From the NCBI GenBank assembly GCA_902798105.1, contig CADBVG010000002.1, positions 1 through 48,966 on the forward strand: DNA of 48,966 nt, read 5' to 3'. The translations under genes and the position numbers were made by a program. The DNA is from an uncultured Eubacteriales bacterium. Its GTDB lineage: Bacteria; Bacillota; Clostridia; Christensenellales; Aristaeellaceae. Of this stretch, positions 25,490-34,174 are shown piece by piece (the first letter of the stretch is position 1; every line of letters starts with the position of its first letter). A model generated the notes under the pieces. That model had not been told where the DNA came from. It did not search any database and saw nothing but the letters and a program-made list of their open reading frames with translations.

Positions 25490-26799
25490 CTTCCTCCTAT
25501 GGCGTAATCAATCCGGGTCTGCATGTCAAAGAACCCCACCATCATCTTCCCGGAAGCCACGCGAATCAGGCACACATCATACAAGCGGTGATATACTTCA
25601 AAATTGCCGTCGTTGAAGCCTGTGCAGCCCAGGCAGAGCAGGTATTCGCCGCCCTTGAGGTTCATCTGCTGGGTGAAGGAAATGACGCGGATATCCCCAT
25701 CCTTCACATCCCCGGTATTATAGTCCTCATACATCGTATTCGTGCCGCAGATATCCGTGCCCTGCTTGTCCCGCAGGGTCAGCGCGAACACGGGCTCGCT
25801 GAGACTTTGATGGAACTGCACCTTCATACGAACGGTATAGGCCTCGTTTGCGCCGAGCACATTCGTGATGCGGCCCTTTTGATCCATCACGCAATAATCC
25901 AGTATCGTCGCCGCGCCGTTGCCGTAAGTTGAACACTTCGGGTTTTCCTCCATGTGCCTGCGCCACAGCTGATCATCCGAAATGACTGCAGCCGGCACAC
26001 CGGACGCAGCGTCTGTTCCCGACGCCTTTTGTACTTCGTCGGCGGTATCGGGCTCTTCCAGCCCCACCATGACCTTCTTATAGAGGTCGATCATGTCTTT
26101 CGGGGCGCCCTCCGCGAGCTTGCGCCCCTTGTCCAGCAACACGACCCTGTCGCAATACTTCTGGATGCTGCCCAGGTCATGGCTTACAAACAGGATCGTT
26201 CGCCCCTGCCTTTTGAATTCCTCGAATTTATGGTAGCACTTCACCTGGAAGAAGGCATCGCCCACGGACAGCGCCTCGTCGACGATCAGTATCTCGGGGT
26301 CGATGTTGATGGCCACGGCAAACGCCAGGCGCACGAACATGCCGCTGGAATAGGTCTTCACCGGCTGATACACGAAATCGCCGATATCGGCAAAAGCCAG
26401 TATATCGTTCAGCTTTTTGTCGATTTCCTCCCGTGAAAAGCCGATCATGGTGCCGTTCAGGTATACGTTTTCAATACCCGTGTATTCCATGTTGAACCCG
26501 GCACCCAATTCCAGCAATGCGGATATGCGCCCGTTTACGGTTATATTTCCCTCCGTGGGGTTCAATACGCCGGTGATGATCTTGAGTATGGTGGATTTTC
26601 CTGCACCGTTGACACCGATGATACCGACGGTCTCTCCCCGGCCAACCGAGAAACTGACATCCTGAAGGGCGTAATGCTCCTTATAATATACCTTGCGGGT
26701 CAGGGAAAAGGCTTCCTTTATTCTGTCCCTGGGCTTTTCATACAAACGATAGACCTTGCTGACATGGTCCACCTGAATCGTCGTCTCTCCCATCGCCAT
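25486..26799 (-). CDS. wzt: Polysaccharide ABC transporter ATPase with C-terminal glycan-binding-type domain (Wzt)
   Basis: The ATPase of an O-antigen/teichoic-type polysaccharide exporter. Walker A is GVNGAGKST (62-70), the signature is YSSGM (150-154), Walker B is ILIVDEA (170-176), and the switch histidine is H207. The N-terminus begins with the IQVDHVSKVYRLYEKP form found in polysaccharide exporters. An extra domain of about 160 residues (about 280-437) after an alanine-rich linker is of the beta-sandwich type by which Wzt proteins recognise the capped end of the polymer. GGAG seven bases before the ATG at 26799 supports the start. The presence of this domain next to a methyltransferase argues for cap recognition before export. 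Confidence 0.93.
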   Translation of the reverse strand: MAMGETTIQVDHVSKVYRLYEKPRDRIKEAFSLTRKVYYKEHYALQDVSFSVGRGETVGIIGVNGAGKSTILKIITGVLNPTEGNITVNGRISALLELGAGFNMEYTGIENVYLNGTMIGFSREEIDKKLNDILAFADIGDFVYQPVKTYSSGMFVRLAFAVAINIDPEILIVDEALSVGDAFFQVKCYHKFEEFKRQGRTILFVSHDLGSIQKYCDRVVLLDKGRKLAEGAPKDMIDLYKKVMVGLEEPDTADEVQKASGTDAASGVPAAVISDDQLWRRHMEENPKCSTYGNGAATILDYCVMDQKGRITNVLGANEAYTVRMKVQFHQSLSEPVFALTLRDKQGTDICGTNTMYEDYNTGDVKDGDIRVISFTQQMNLKGGEYLLCLGCTGFNDGNFEVYHRLYDVCLIRVASGKMMVGFFDMQTRIDYAIGGR

Positions 26800-26809
26800 C
26801 TCTCAACTC

Positions 26810-27640
26810 CTACAGCACATCGGCAAAATGTTTTTTCAGTCGCTTGAAAATAAGCAGTCCCAGGACCATGACCCCCAGCGCGACCGCCCAGAAATAGATC
26901 GTGAGCCTCGGGGTTTCCCAGAACCAGTGCTTGTTGATCAGCGCGTTCCTGTAGCCGCTTACGATATAATACATGGGGTTCAGCTTCAGTATGGTCTTCA
27001 GTATCCCATCGGATATGGCGGTTTCGATGTTCCACATGATGGGCGTCACCCAGATCAGAATTTGAAGCAATATATTGATGATTTCCGAAAGGTCTCTGAA
27101 AAAACCTACGATTGACGCTGTTATATAGCTCAAGCCCAGTACGAGGACGAATGTGGCAAAGGAATAGTAGACGACCTGCAGGGAATAGAGATCGGGCGCA
27201 TATCCATAAGCCCAGAATATGGCCAGTGTCAGTACCACAAAGAAGATGTGTACATATATGGATGCTACAACCTTGACAACCGGCAATATGCTGATTTTAA
27301 AGACGACCTTCTTGACCAGGTAGCTGTAGCTGATCAGGCTGCCGGTGCCATTCGGCCAGGCATCGGAAAAGTAAAACCAGGGCACAAGACCGGAAATCAG
27401 AAACAGCACAAAGGGCACCTCCACGCCGCCCATTGCCTGCCTGCCGGCGCGCAGGCCCTTCTCAAAGACAAACCAATACACAAATACAGTGATTACCGGC
27501 TGGACAAACGCCCAAAAAACGCCCATCATCGATCCGGCGTAGCGGGTCTTGAAGTCGTTCTTGGAGAGGCTAAAAATCAACTGACGATTGTGCCACAGGT
27601 CTGCGATCATGTTGAAAATCGACTTAATCCTGCGAATCAT
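26810..27640 (-). CDS. wzm: Polysaccharide ABC transporter permease (Wzm)
   Basis: The ABC-2 type membrane subunit that exports the lipid-linked polymer together with Wzt. It begins MIRRIKSIFNMIADLWHNRQ and has the typical LSKNDFKTRYAGSMMGVFWAF lead-in to the first helix. Six hydrophobic segments follow, and the conserved tail region LNPMYYIVSGYRNALI is present. ATG at 27640 has GGAG eight bases upstream; the frame is open further upstream to 27694, but that part has no ribosome site. It ends ten bases before wzt. Confidence 0.92.
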   Translation of the reverse strand: MIRRIKSIFNMIADLWHNRQLIFSLSKNDFKTRYAGSMMGVFWAFVQPVITVFVYWFVFEKGLRAGRQAMGGVEVPFVLFLISGLVPWFYFSDAWPNGTGSLISYSYLVKKVVFKISILPVVKVVASIYVHIFFVVLTLAIFWAYGYAPDLYSLQVVYYSFATFVLVLGLSYITASIVGFFRDLSEIINILLQILIWVTPIMWNIETAISDGILKTILKLNPMYYIVSGYRNALINKHWFWETPRLTIYFWAVALGVMVLGLLIFKRLKKHFADVL

Positions 27641-27700
27641 ACGATCAACTCCACTGTTGCTAATGCATAGCTGCCGCATGGCATACGGCTGCACATGAAA

Positions 27701-28264
27701 TCAGATTTCACCGTATACGAAATTGCAGTCGCTGTCATCCAGCAGCGGCGAAGTGGTGTCCTTCTGGCTGAGCAGCGACTCGACGACCTCGCCCCATTCC
27801 ACGCCGATACTCGGATCGTTGAAGCGGATGCCCCGGTCGCATTCCCTGCTGTATAGGTTGTCCACCTTGTAGCAGAATTCCACGTCATCCGTCAGCGTCC
27901 TGAAGCCGTGGCCAAACCCCCGGGGAATCATCAGCATCCGCTTGTTTTCCGCCGACAGCTCCACGGAAATCCACTGCCTGTAGGTGGGACTTCCCTTTCG
28001 AAGGTCCACGGCCACATCCAGCACCGCACCCCGGGTCACGCGCACCAGCTTGGCCTGGGCCATCGGCGCGTTCTGGAAGTGAATGCCTCTCAATATGCCC
28101 TTCTGGGACGAAAAGGACTGGTTGTCCTGCACGAAGTTATAGTGCAGGCCCATTTCCTCAAAGTTCCGGGTGGACCATGTTTCCATGAAATAGCCGCGCT
28201 GGTCGCCGAACACCTGGGGTTCGATGATATACACGCCAGGCAGCTTTGTCTCTATCTTCTTCAT
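27701..28264 (-). CDS. rfbC: dTDP-4-dehydrorhamnose 3,5-epimerase
   Basis: The cupin-fold epimerase of dTDP-rhamnose synthesis. Family blocks are GVYIIEPQVFGDQRGYFMET, QDNQSFSSQKGILRGIHFQ with the catalytic His, DLRKGSPTY, and MLIPRGFGHGF. The length of 187 residues is normal. Its ATG begins in the last base of rfbA (ATGA-type overlap), so the pair is translated together. Confidence 0.95.
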   Translation of the reverse strand: MKKIETKLPGVYIIEPQVFGDQRGYFMETWSTRNFEEMGLHYNFVQDNQSFSSQKGILRGIHFQNAPMAQAKLVRVTRGAVLDVAVDLRKGSPTYRQWISVELSAENKRMLMIPRGFGHGFRTLTDDVEFCYKVDNLYSRECDRGIRFNDPSIGVEWGEVVESLLSQKDTTSPLLDDSDCNFVYGEI

Positions 28265-29151
28265 CAGTAGCGCACCCTTCCTTCCGCAACCGCCTTCAGA
28301 TGATCACCGTAGGGGCTCTTCCCATAGCGCTGGGCGGATTCCATCAGCTTTTGCTTTGTGATCCAGCCGTTCCTGTAGGCAATCTCCTCCGGCGCGGAGA
28401 TTTTGATGCTCTGCCGCTGCTCGATCATGCGCACGAAATCCGCCGCCTCCACCAGGGAATCCATCGTGCCGGTATCCAGCCAGGCGAAGCCGCGGCCCAG
28501 CAGCTGAACGTCCAGCAAACCCTGCTTCAGGTACATGTCGTTCAGCGTGGTAATCTCCAGTTCGCCACGGGCGCTTGGCGCCACCTGGCGGGCCATTCCA
28601 GATACGCCCTTGGGATAGAAGTACAGTCCCGTGATGGCATAATTGCTCTTGGGCCGTGCCGGCTTCTCCTCCACCGAAACGACCTTCCCTGCCTCGTCGA
28701 ATTCCACGATGCCGAAGCGCTCCGGGTCGTTGACATAGTAGCCGAACACCGTCGCCCGGCCATCTTTTTCAGCGTCTGCCGTGGCAGCCCGCAGGATCTT
28801 ACTGAAGCCGTTGCCATAGAAGATGTTGTCGCCCAGTACCATCGCGCAGGCGTCGTCGCCTATGAAATCCTCGCCCAGAAGGAACGCCTGAGCCAGCCCA
28901 TCCGGCGAAGGCTGCACCACGTAGCTCAAATTCAGGCCAAACTGGCAGCCATCGCCCAACAGATGCTCGAAACGGGGCGTGTCCTCCGGTGTGGAGATGA
29001 TCAGTATCTCCCGAATGCCCGCCAGCATCAGCGTGGAAAGGGGATAGTAGATCATCGGCTTGTCATAGACCGGCAGTAACTGCTTCGACGTCACCATGGT
29101 CAACGGGTATAGCCGCGTGCCGGCGCCGCCGGCGAGTACGATGCCCTTCAT
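28264..29151 (-). CDS. rfbA: Glucose-1-phosphate thymidylyltransferase
   Basis: The first enzyme of dTDP-L-rhamnose synthesis. [18 protein letters not shown] is the nucleotidyltransferase motif, followed by [19 protein letters not shown]. Other family blocks are [27 protein letters not shown], and [16 protein letters not shown] precedes the ATG. The length of 295 residues is standard. Confidence 0.96.
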   Translation of the reverse strand: MKGIVLAGGAGTRLYPLTMVTSKQLLPVYDKPMIYYPLSTLMLAGIREILIISTPEDTPRFEHLLGDGCQFGLNLSYVVQPSPDGLAQAFLLGEDFIGDDACAMVLGDNIFYGNGFSKILRAATADAEKDGRATVFGYYVNDPERFGIVEFDEAGKVVSVEEKPARPKSNYAITGLYFYPKGVSGMARQVAPSARGELEITTLNDMYLKQGLLDVQLLGRGFAWLDTGTMDSLVEAADFVRMIEQRQSIKISAPEEIAYRNGWITKQKLMESAQRYGKSPYGDHLKAVAEGRVRY

Positions 29152-29193
29152 ACCATCATCTCTCCTGTTTCATCTTTCTTTCGCAATGTCCGA

Positions 29194-30558
29194 TCAAATC
29201 GCAACGCAACCGGAAACGTTGGCCGAGCTCATAATCAAAAGCTCCGCCTCGCGCTCAATGTTGTTCAACCGGGAGGCATGTTTCTCCTCCACCATCACGA
29301 CAGCATCCGCCTCGGAAGCGCCGGCAATCGCCGCATTGTTGGTCAGGAAGTCCCCTTCGGCCTCCACTCGGACAGCGTCCTCAAGCCTCGATTGCAGCTT
29401 CTGGCTGAGATTATTGAGCTTGTCCCCCGAAACCGTGCCAGTCAACAGCACCCGCTTGCCGTTGTGGCGCTCCCGGAGGATCGCGACGATCTCCTCAACG
29501 ACCGCGTCGTCGCTGCTCGCATGCTTGAATTCCCATTTCTCAAACAGCTTGTCCAGGCCTTTGCCGGGATGGCGGGCGCGGGATTTCGCAAACTCGCCGT
29601 AGACGGGCAGGCAGTAGTGCTCGGACAGCTCGCTGCCGCTGTGCAGCAAACCGCTCATGATGTACTTCACCGCATAGATGGCCGTCAGCAGGAACGCCCC
29701 GATGATGAAGCCGATCGCCGCGAACTTCTTGATGCCCACGGGCTTCTTGGGCTCTTTCTTGTCCTCCAGCTCGTTCAGCGTCTCCCTCTGCTCCTTGAGG
29801 GAAGTCTGCCAATCGAGGATCTGCTTGTTGATCTCGTCCTGTCTGGCCGACAGGTTGTCGTCGATTCGGGAGCGCACGTCCTCGTCTATCAGGGTCAGGG
29901 TATGGGCCTCCACTGCCTGGGCCTTGGGCGCGCACACGGTGTTCAGGCGGTTGTCGAAGTAGTCCAGCTGCCGGTTGACATCCTCCTCGCTGCCGGCGAT
30001 AACCGAGATGGTGATGGTATTCGAGGCCGCGTCGCTTCCGACGCTCACCAGCTCGTCGATGTATTCCCGCTTGCTTGTGCCCAGCAGCGCCTCCATCTCC
30101 GCGGGATCCAGGCCGCTCTTCAGCGTGGCGGTGTAGGCCGCGGCCACGCGGTCCGCCGGGTCCTCCTGGACGCTCTCCGGCAGCGCGTCCAGCACCGCCT
30201 GGTCCACCTTGATGTAATAGCACCTGTAGGCGTACCATTCGTTCTGGGCGTCCAGGTTCATGTAGACGGATTCGTCCAGGTAGGCGTTCTTCTCCTTGAT
30301 CAGGTTCGTGAAGGTCTTGACATTGTTGCGGGCGTTCCGAAGGGAATCCTGGAATTCCTGCAAATCGACCTCCCACTGCTTCTCAGCCTTCGTCAGCTTG
30401 CCGGCCCTGTGAGTCGTCTCAAGGGTGATGAACTGATAGGTGCCCAGCAGGATCGCGCCGATCAGCGCCGCCACCAGTATGCTCCGCCAGCGGTACAGCA
30501 GATGGAAGAACAAATCCCTGAGGTCGATTACCTGCTCGTATTCCCTGTTGATTTTCAT
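29194..30558 (-). CDS. Wzz/CpsC-like polysaccharide co-polymerase with a degenerate BY-kinase-like tail
   Basis: Two transmembrane helices (SILVAALIGAILLGTYQF near residue 30, FAAIGFIIGAFLLTAIYAV near 300) enclose a long extracytoplasmic part with coiled-coil stretches (KQWEVDLQEFQDSLRNARNN; DEINKQILDWQTSLKEQRE). This is the Wzz/CpsC plan. The C-terminal 120 residues resemble a CpsD-type tyrosine kinase domain, but the expected Walker A lysine region is replaced by VLLTGTVSGDKLNN and no tyrosine cluster is visible at the end. It is probably a non-catalytic regulator. Such proteins usually set chain length with a Wzy polymerase, which is not found in this cluster. Confidence 0.75.
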   Translation of the reverse strand: MKINREYEQVIDLRDLFFHLLYRWRSILVAALIGAILLGTYQFITLETTHRAGKLTKAEKQWEVDLQEFQDSLRNARNNVKTFTNLIKEKNAYLDESVYMNLDAQNEWYAYRCYYIKVDQAVLDALPESVQEDPADRVAAAYTATLKSGLDPAEMEALLGTSKREYIDELVSVGSDAASNTITISVIAGSEEDVNRQLDYFDNRLNTVCAPKAQAVEAHTLTLIDEDVRSRIDDNLSARQDEINKQILDWQTSLKEQRETLNELEDKKEPKKPVGIKKFAAIGFIIGAFLLTAIYAVKYIMSGLLHSGSELSEHYCLPVYGEFAKSRARHPGKGLDKLFEKWEFKHASSDDAVVEEIVAILRERHNGKRVLLTGTVSGDKLNNLSQKLQSRLEDAVRVEAEGDFLTNNAAIAGASEADAVVMVEEKHASRLNNIEREAELLIMSSANVSGCVAI

Positions 30559-30606
30559 GCCATATCCTCCATTTTATATACTGCTATTACGCATCTGTGT
30601 AAAACG

Positions 30607-31794
30607 TCAGCCTTGCCTATGTTTTACGATGCCCTGTGTTCGCGTTATGGCCGCATCCACAAGGCCCGATAGTCCATAGCCCTTTACCTTTGTGACCATG
30701 CGCTTCAGCACATTCCAAACTTTCATAAAGCCCAGCCAACGACACTTGACGGTCCCCGTCGTATCCAACCGCGTCGGATCCGGCAGCGCTGCCTCCAGTT
30801 CTTCGGCGCTTCTTTGCAGGCTCATGTATTCCCCGGCACAGAGTATCGCCTTCCTGCGGCAATCCTCACGCCTGTCTGAATCTTCAATCAGGTCGCTCAG
30901 CGCTTTGATCCAACTCTCGGACGTGTTTTCACAAAGTACCGCACAATTATCAAAGGCCTTGAGCCGCACATAGGGCTGCACATCTGAAAACACCCCCGCA
31001 ACCCCTGCCGCGGCGTATTCGCTGAACTTGTTGTAGTGTTTGCAGGCGTGAAAGGGGGTATCCGGCATCGGCGCCAGTCCGATATCCCACTGCAAGGTAT
31101 TCAACGTCCGCCGGTAGTCATCGTAGGAATCAATATAGGGAATGCACCGCGCGCCCAGGCGTTCGGCAAATCCCGGCTTTGCGCCCAAAAACTCAAAGGC
31201 AACAGCACCACCATACCTGTCCCTGGTCTGTATCAGCGCGTCCCTGAGGACATTCTCTATGTCGCCGATCCGGTCAATCGAGCCCGCGAAGCCGATCTTC
31301 ACCGGCCCGCCGGGCTCCCGCGGGCGGTACGCCACCGGATCGATGGTGGGCTCCTCGACCTGTATCGCCCGCTTGCCCGAAGCGTACTTCTCCAGCAGCA
31401 GCGGGGATGGCGAGATGACGGCGTCGCTGAGGTCGATCATGCCCCGGATATAGGCCTGTATCTGCCTTTGGCCATAATACCTGGCGCTACTGACCTGGGA
31501 CGGAATGTTCAACAGGTCGTCATCCAGAATATAGGCGATGTATCTCCCCGCCCCGCGGGCCATTTGAGCCAACTGATATTCGTACCAGCTGTCCAGCCTG
31601 CCCAGCAGCACGATATCCGCCCAATTGATATCCTGGACCCGGAGCTTCAACTCCTGAACCGCGCGGTATTCCAGCCTGCCCCGGGTCGCCAGGTATTCCA
31701 TCTGGCAGTGGCCGCACAGCCGCACCGACGGGGTCAATGCCCGGTATATCAACAGAACCCGGCGCTTTCCCGCGTTTCTATCCCGCCCGGTCAT
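30607..31794 (-). CDS. GT-B fold glycosyltransferase (family 1/4-like)
   Basis: A cytoplasmic retaining-type transferase. After the N-terminal RRVLLIYRALTPSVRL region come AYILDDDLLNIP and a C-terminal Rossmann half (VKIGFAGSIDRIGDIENVL). HACKHYNKFSEYAAAGVAGVF is the donor-binding helix region with the conserved glutamate typical of GT4 enzymes. ATG at 31794 is preferred to 31893, which would overlap the previous gene by 64 bases; the ribosome site (AAGGA) is close to the ATG, so the start is uncertain. The sugar is unknown, and its place beside rhamnosyltransferases suggests a linker or backbone sugar. Confidence 0.78.
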   Translation of the reverse strand: MTGRDRNAGKRRVLLIYRALTPSVRLCGHCQMEYLATRGRLEYRAVQELKLRVQDINWADIVLLGRLDSWYEYQLAQMARGAGRYIAYILDDDLLNIPSQVSSARYYGQRQIQAYIRGMIDLSDAVISPSPLLLEKYASGKRAIQVEEPTIDPVAYRPREPGGPVKIGFAGSIDRIGDIENVLRDALIQTRDRYGGAVAFEFLGAKPGFAERLGARCIPYIDSYDDYRRTLNTLQWDIGLAPMPDTPFHACKHYNKFSEYAAAGVAGVFSDVQPYVRLKAFDNCAVLCENTSESWIKALSDLIEDSDRREDCRRKAILCAGEYMSLQRSAEELEAALPDPTRLDTTGTVKCRWLGFMKVWNVLKRMVTKVKGYGLSGLVDAAITRTQGIVKHRQG

Positions 31795-31829
31795 TTCCTT
31801 GGCCCTTTCATTCCCATTGTCCGCGACAA

Positions 31830-32765
31830 TCAGCCCAGCAGGGCCATGCCGGCCTTCCGCTTCACGCCGTGTATCAGCCCGAGGTGCCGCCAATAGAAGG
31901 CCAGGCCGCTCCTGGGCTTCTCAAATTGGACCAGGAACCGCTCGTCCTGGGGCCCAAGCTCATCCCGATAGGCCAGACGAAACGCCCGGGCCTGCGCCTT
32001 TTTCCCCAAAATCGAGTGGCGCACGCTGCCAATTGCGCCCAGGCGGTCCAGCGCGTACGCCGCGCTTCCGACATTCTTCGCGCCGACAGCGTTTTCACCG
32101 TGCTGGCGATAGACGCCCAGCGGCTCGTCGATGTAGATAATCTTTCCAAACCGGGCCGCCACAACGGCGAGCCACCAGTCGTGCATGATGATTCCGGGGG
32201 TATCTCCCCTGCCCCCTGCCAGACGGACCAGCGCCTTGTTGACGCCCATCGCGCCGCCGGTGACCACGTTCTGCATCAGCAGGCTTCGATAGTCGAAATG
32301 GCTGAAGTACTGGCCCTGATAGCGCATCAGCGATGGCGCGAGCGGCTTCAGTTCGGCATCGGTGGGGGTCTGGTCGCTGAATACCAGCACCGGCATATCC
32401 CTCCCCCATTCCGTTTCCGCGTCTTCGAGGGCCTTCCGCGTCTTGAGCACCTTGTCGGGATACCACACGTCATCCTGATCGCAGAACAGCATATAATCCG
32501 CGTCACACCGGGCCATCAAGTAAAAGAAATGATCCCGGGCATTGCCGAAGCGCCTGCCGGAGTGGTAACGCGCAATCCGGTCCGGGTACCGGCGAACGTA
32601 GTCGTCGATAATCGCCCCGGAGCCGTCCGTGGACCCGTCGTCGGAAATCGTCAGGCGCCACCGCCCGTCGCTCTGGCACAGTATGGAATCCAGCTGCTCC
32701 GGGAGGAAGGCCTCGCCGTTGTAGACGGCCATCAGGATCTCCAGCGTCCTGTCGCTCCTATTCAT
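31830..32765 (-). CDS. Family 2 glycosyltransferase, rhamnosyltransferase-like
   Basis: About 311 residues. The donor region is ILMAVYNGEAFLPEQLDSIL and ISDDGSTDGSGAIID; FCDQDDVWYPDK carries the DQDD motif common in RgpA/RgpB-type rhamnosyltransferases. A hydrophilic C-terminal region with RAFRLAYRDELG follows. ATG at 32765 overlaps the previous gene by eight bases and has a GGAG site eight bases upstream; the frame extends to 32903 without one. The presence of dTDP-rhamnose genes makes rhamnose the likely donor. Confidence 0.82.
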   Translation of the reverse strand: MNRSDRTLEILMAVYNGEAFLPEQLDSILCQSDGRWRLTISDDGSTDGSGAIIDDYVRRYPDRIARYHSGRRFGNARDHFFYLMARCDADYMLFCDQDDVWYPDKVLKTRKALEDAETEWGRDMPVLVFSDQTPTDAELKPLAPSLMRYQGQYFSHFDYRSLLMQNVVTGGAMGVNKALVRLAGGRGDTPGIIMHDWWLAVVAARFGKIIYIDEPLGVYRQHGENAVGAKNVGSAAYALDRLGAIGSVRHSILGKKAQARAFRLAYRDELGPQDERFLVQFEKPRSGLAFYWRHLGLIHGVKRKAGMALLG

Positions 32766-33747
32766 CACTCCTGCTCCGCGCCCCCGCTTCCCGCCTGCCC
32801 CGACGCTTGCCGGCCCGGTTCCCCAGCAGCCGGGCCCCGCAGTCCAGCCAAAAAGACACCAGTTGGCCTGGGTTTCTCTGACGAACCAACTCTGCGGAGA
32901 CATGGCGCACCAGCCTGAGACCCTCGCCCGTTTCGCCGGTCTGGGCGAAGCGATCGCTGTAGCGCACCAGGAACTCCCCGATCAGCCGGTTGCGGAGATA
33001 CTCCTGCTTCAGCGTATGGTTGTGGGAATGCCATACCCTCGCCTCGGCGCTGTAGGCCAGCCAATACCCCGCGTTCAGCAGGTCGGCGGCAATCAACATG
33101 TCCTCGTTGGTCGAAATCGGATGCTCGAAGCCGCCCACCGCGTCGTAAGCCTTGCGGCGATAGGCCGCGCATACATCGGACAGCAGGTACCCCCGAACAC
33201 CAAGCCTGGGCAGGTCCGCGCTGCTCCAAACGATGCTCTCGTCCGGGTAGCGAAACGCCCGCACAGCCTTCTCACAGGCCCGGGCATCGTTGCGGGCCAC
33301 CTGCCTGCCGCAGACCGCGGCCACGCGCTCATCCCCGAAGGGCGCCAGCAGCGCCGCCGCCCAGTGCGCGTCCGTCGGCAGGGCGTCCTGGGTGAGCAGT
33401 ATCACAAAAGGCGTGTCGCTTGCGCGAATGGCCATGTCTCGGGTACCGCCGTGATCGAAGGTTCTCCGCTTCACGGACATCACCCGCACCCCCGGCATGG
33501 ACGCAGCCAACTCTGCCGTGCCGTCATCGGAGTCGGAATCGATGACGATGATCGCATCGGGAGGCGCGCTCTGGTCCAGGATGGCCTGCACCTGCCGCCG
33601 CAGCGTAGCCGCGGCGTTCAGCGTCGGGATGATCGCCGTATAGCGCCGCGCCGACCCTTGTCCAAGGGTACAGCCCCGCCGTTTCGAATCAGATGCGTAT
33701 TCAGCTTTCCCGCGTTCAGGTCTCTCAGTCACGTTTTTAATAAGCAT
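32758..33747 (-). CDS. Family 2 glycosyltransferase, rhamnosyltransferase-type
   Basis: The N-terminal motif AIIPTLNAAATLRRQVQAIL, IVIDSDSDDGT and especially FDHGGTRD with LLTQDALP match rhamnosyltransferases of the RfbF/WbbL type, where a HGGTR motif is characteristic. NEDMLIAADLLNAG is the acceptor-side block. It is the first gene of the polysaccharide operon. The frame is open to 33882, but the extra 45 residues look like leader and have no family match. ATG 33747 lacks a clear ribosome site and GTG 33732 is an alternative. Confidence 0.8.
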   Translation of the reverse strand: MLIKNVTERPERGKAEYASDSKRRGCTLGQGSARRYTAIIPTLNAAATLRRQVQAILDQSAPPDAIIVIDSDSDDGTAELAASMPGVRVMSVKRRTFDHGGTRDMAIRASDTPFVILLTQDALPTDAHWAAALLAPFGDERVAAVCGRQVARNDARACEKAVRAFRYPDESIVWSSADLPRLGVRGYLLSDVCAAYRRKAYDAVGGFEHPISTNEDMLIAADLLNAGYWLAYSAEARVWHSHNHTLKQEYLRNRLIGEFLVRYSDRFAQTGETGEGLRLVRHVSAELVRQRNPGQLVSFWLDCGARLLGNRAGKRRGRREAGARSRSDE

Positions 33748-34174
33748 AACGGGACCGAACAGGCATGGTTCCGCCCTCCGGCACCCCGGCAATTTTTTTC
33801 TGTCGCTATGTTCACACGCCCTCCCCGCCACTGATGCCCAGCGTTCGCTTTGAGCGCATGTCTGAGTCCTTGCCCCCGTCAATCCTATTGTTGACGAAGG
33901 CAGTCAGGGGTGACGAAGGTCGAATTGCATAATCCGCCTATTATCACCGATACCTAACTATAGTAATAATAGCACAGCACAATTGCGATGTCTACTGTGA
34001 ACCATTAAAATTCAAACACATTTTGCCTTGAAATCATATTCATTTCTTATTGTCTGAGGGGGCTTTTTCGGCCATTTCAGGCCCGCCTCTTCGACAAATT
34101 TTGGCCAGACTATGGACATCCGACGTTGCTTCAGTTATTATAGAATCATCAAACACATCCTAAGGAGGAACACC
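33748..34174. other. Divergent intergenic region
   Basis: About 430 non-coding bases separate the minus-strand polysaccharide operon from a plus-strand gene. They contain AT-rich DNA suited to divergent promoters, but no pair of boxes with good spacing could be fixed. GTTGACGAAGGC occurs near 33890 and is found again at the right end of the window near 48866, at the edge of a palindromic repeat. Otherwise nothing is recognised. Confidence 0.5.

Noticed and set aside
29194-29560. Active tyrosine autokinase at the C-terminus of the Wzz-like protein
   Set aside because: The Walker A lysine pattern and the tyrosine-rich tail are missing.
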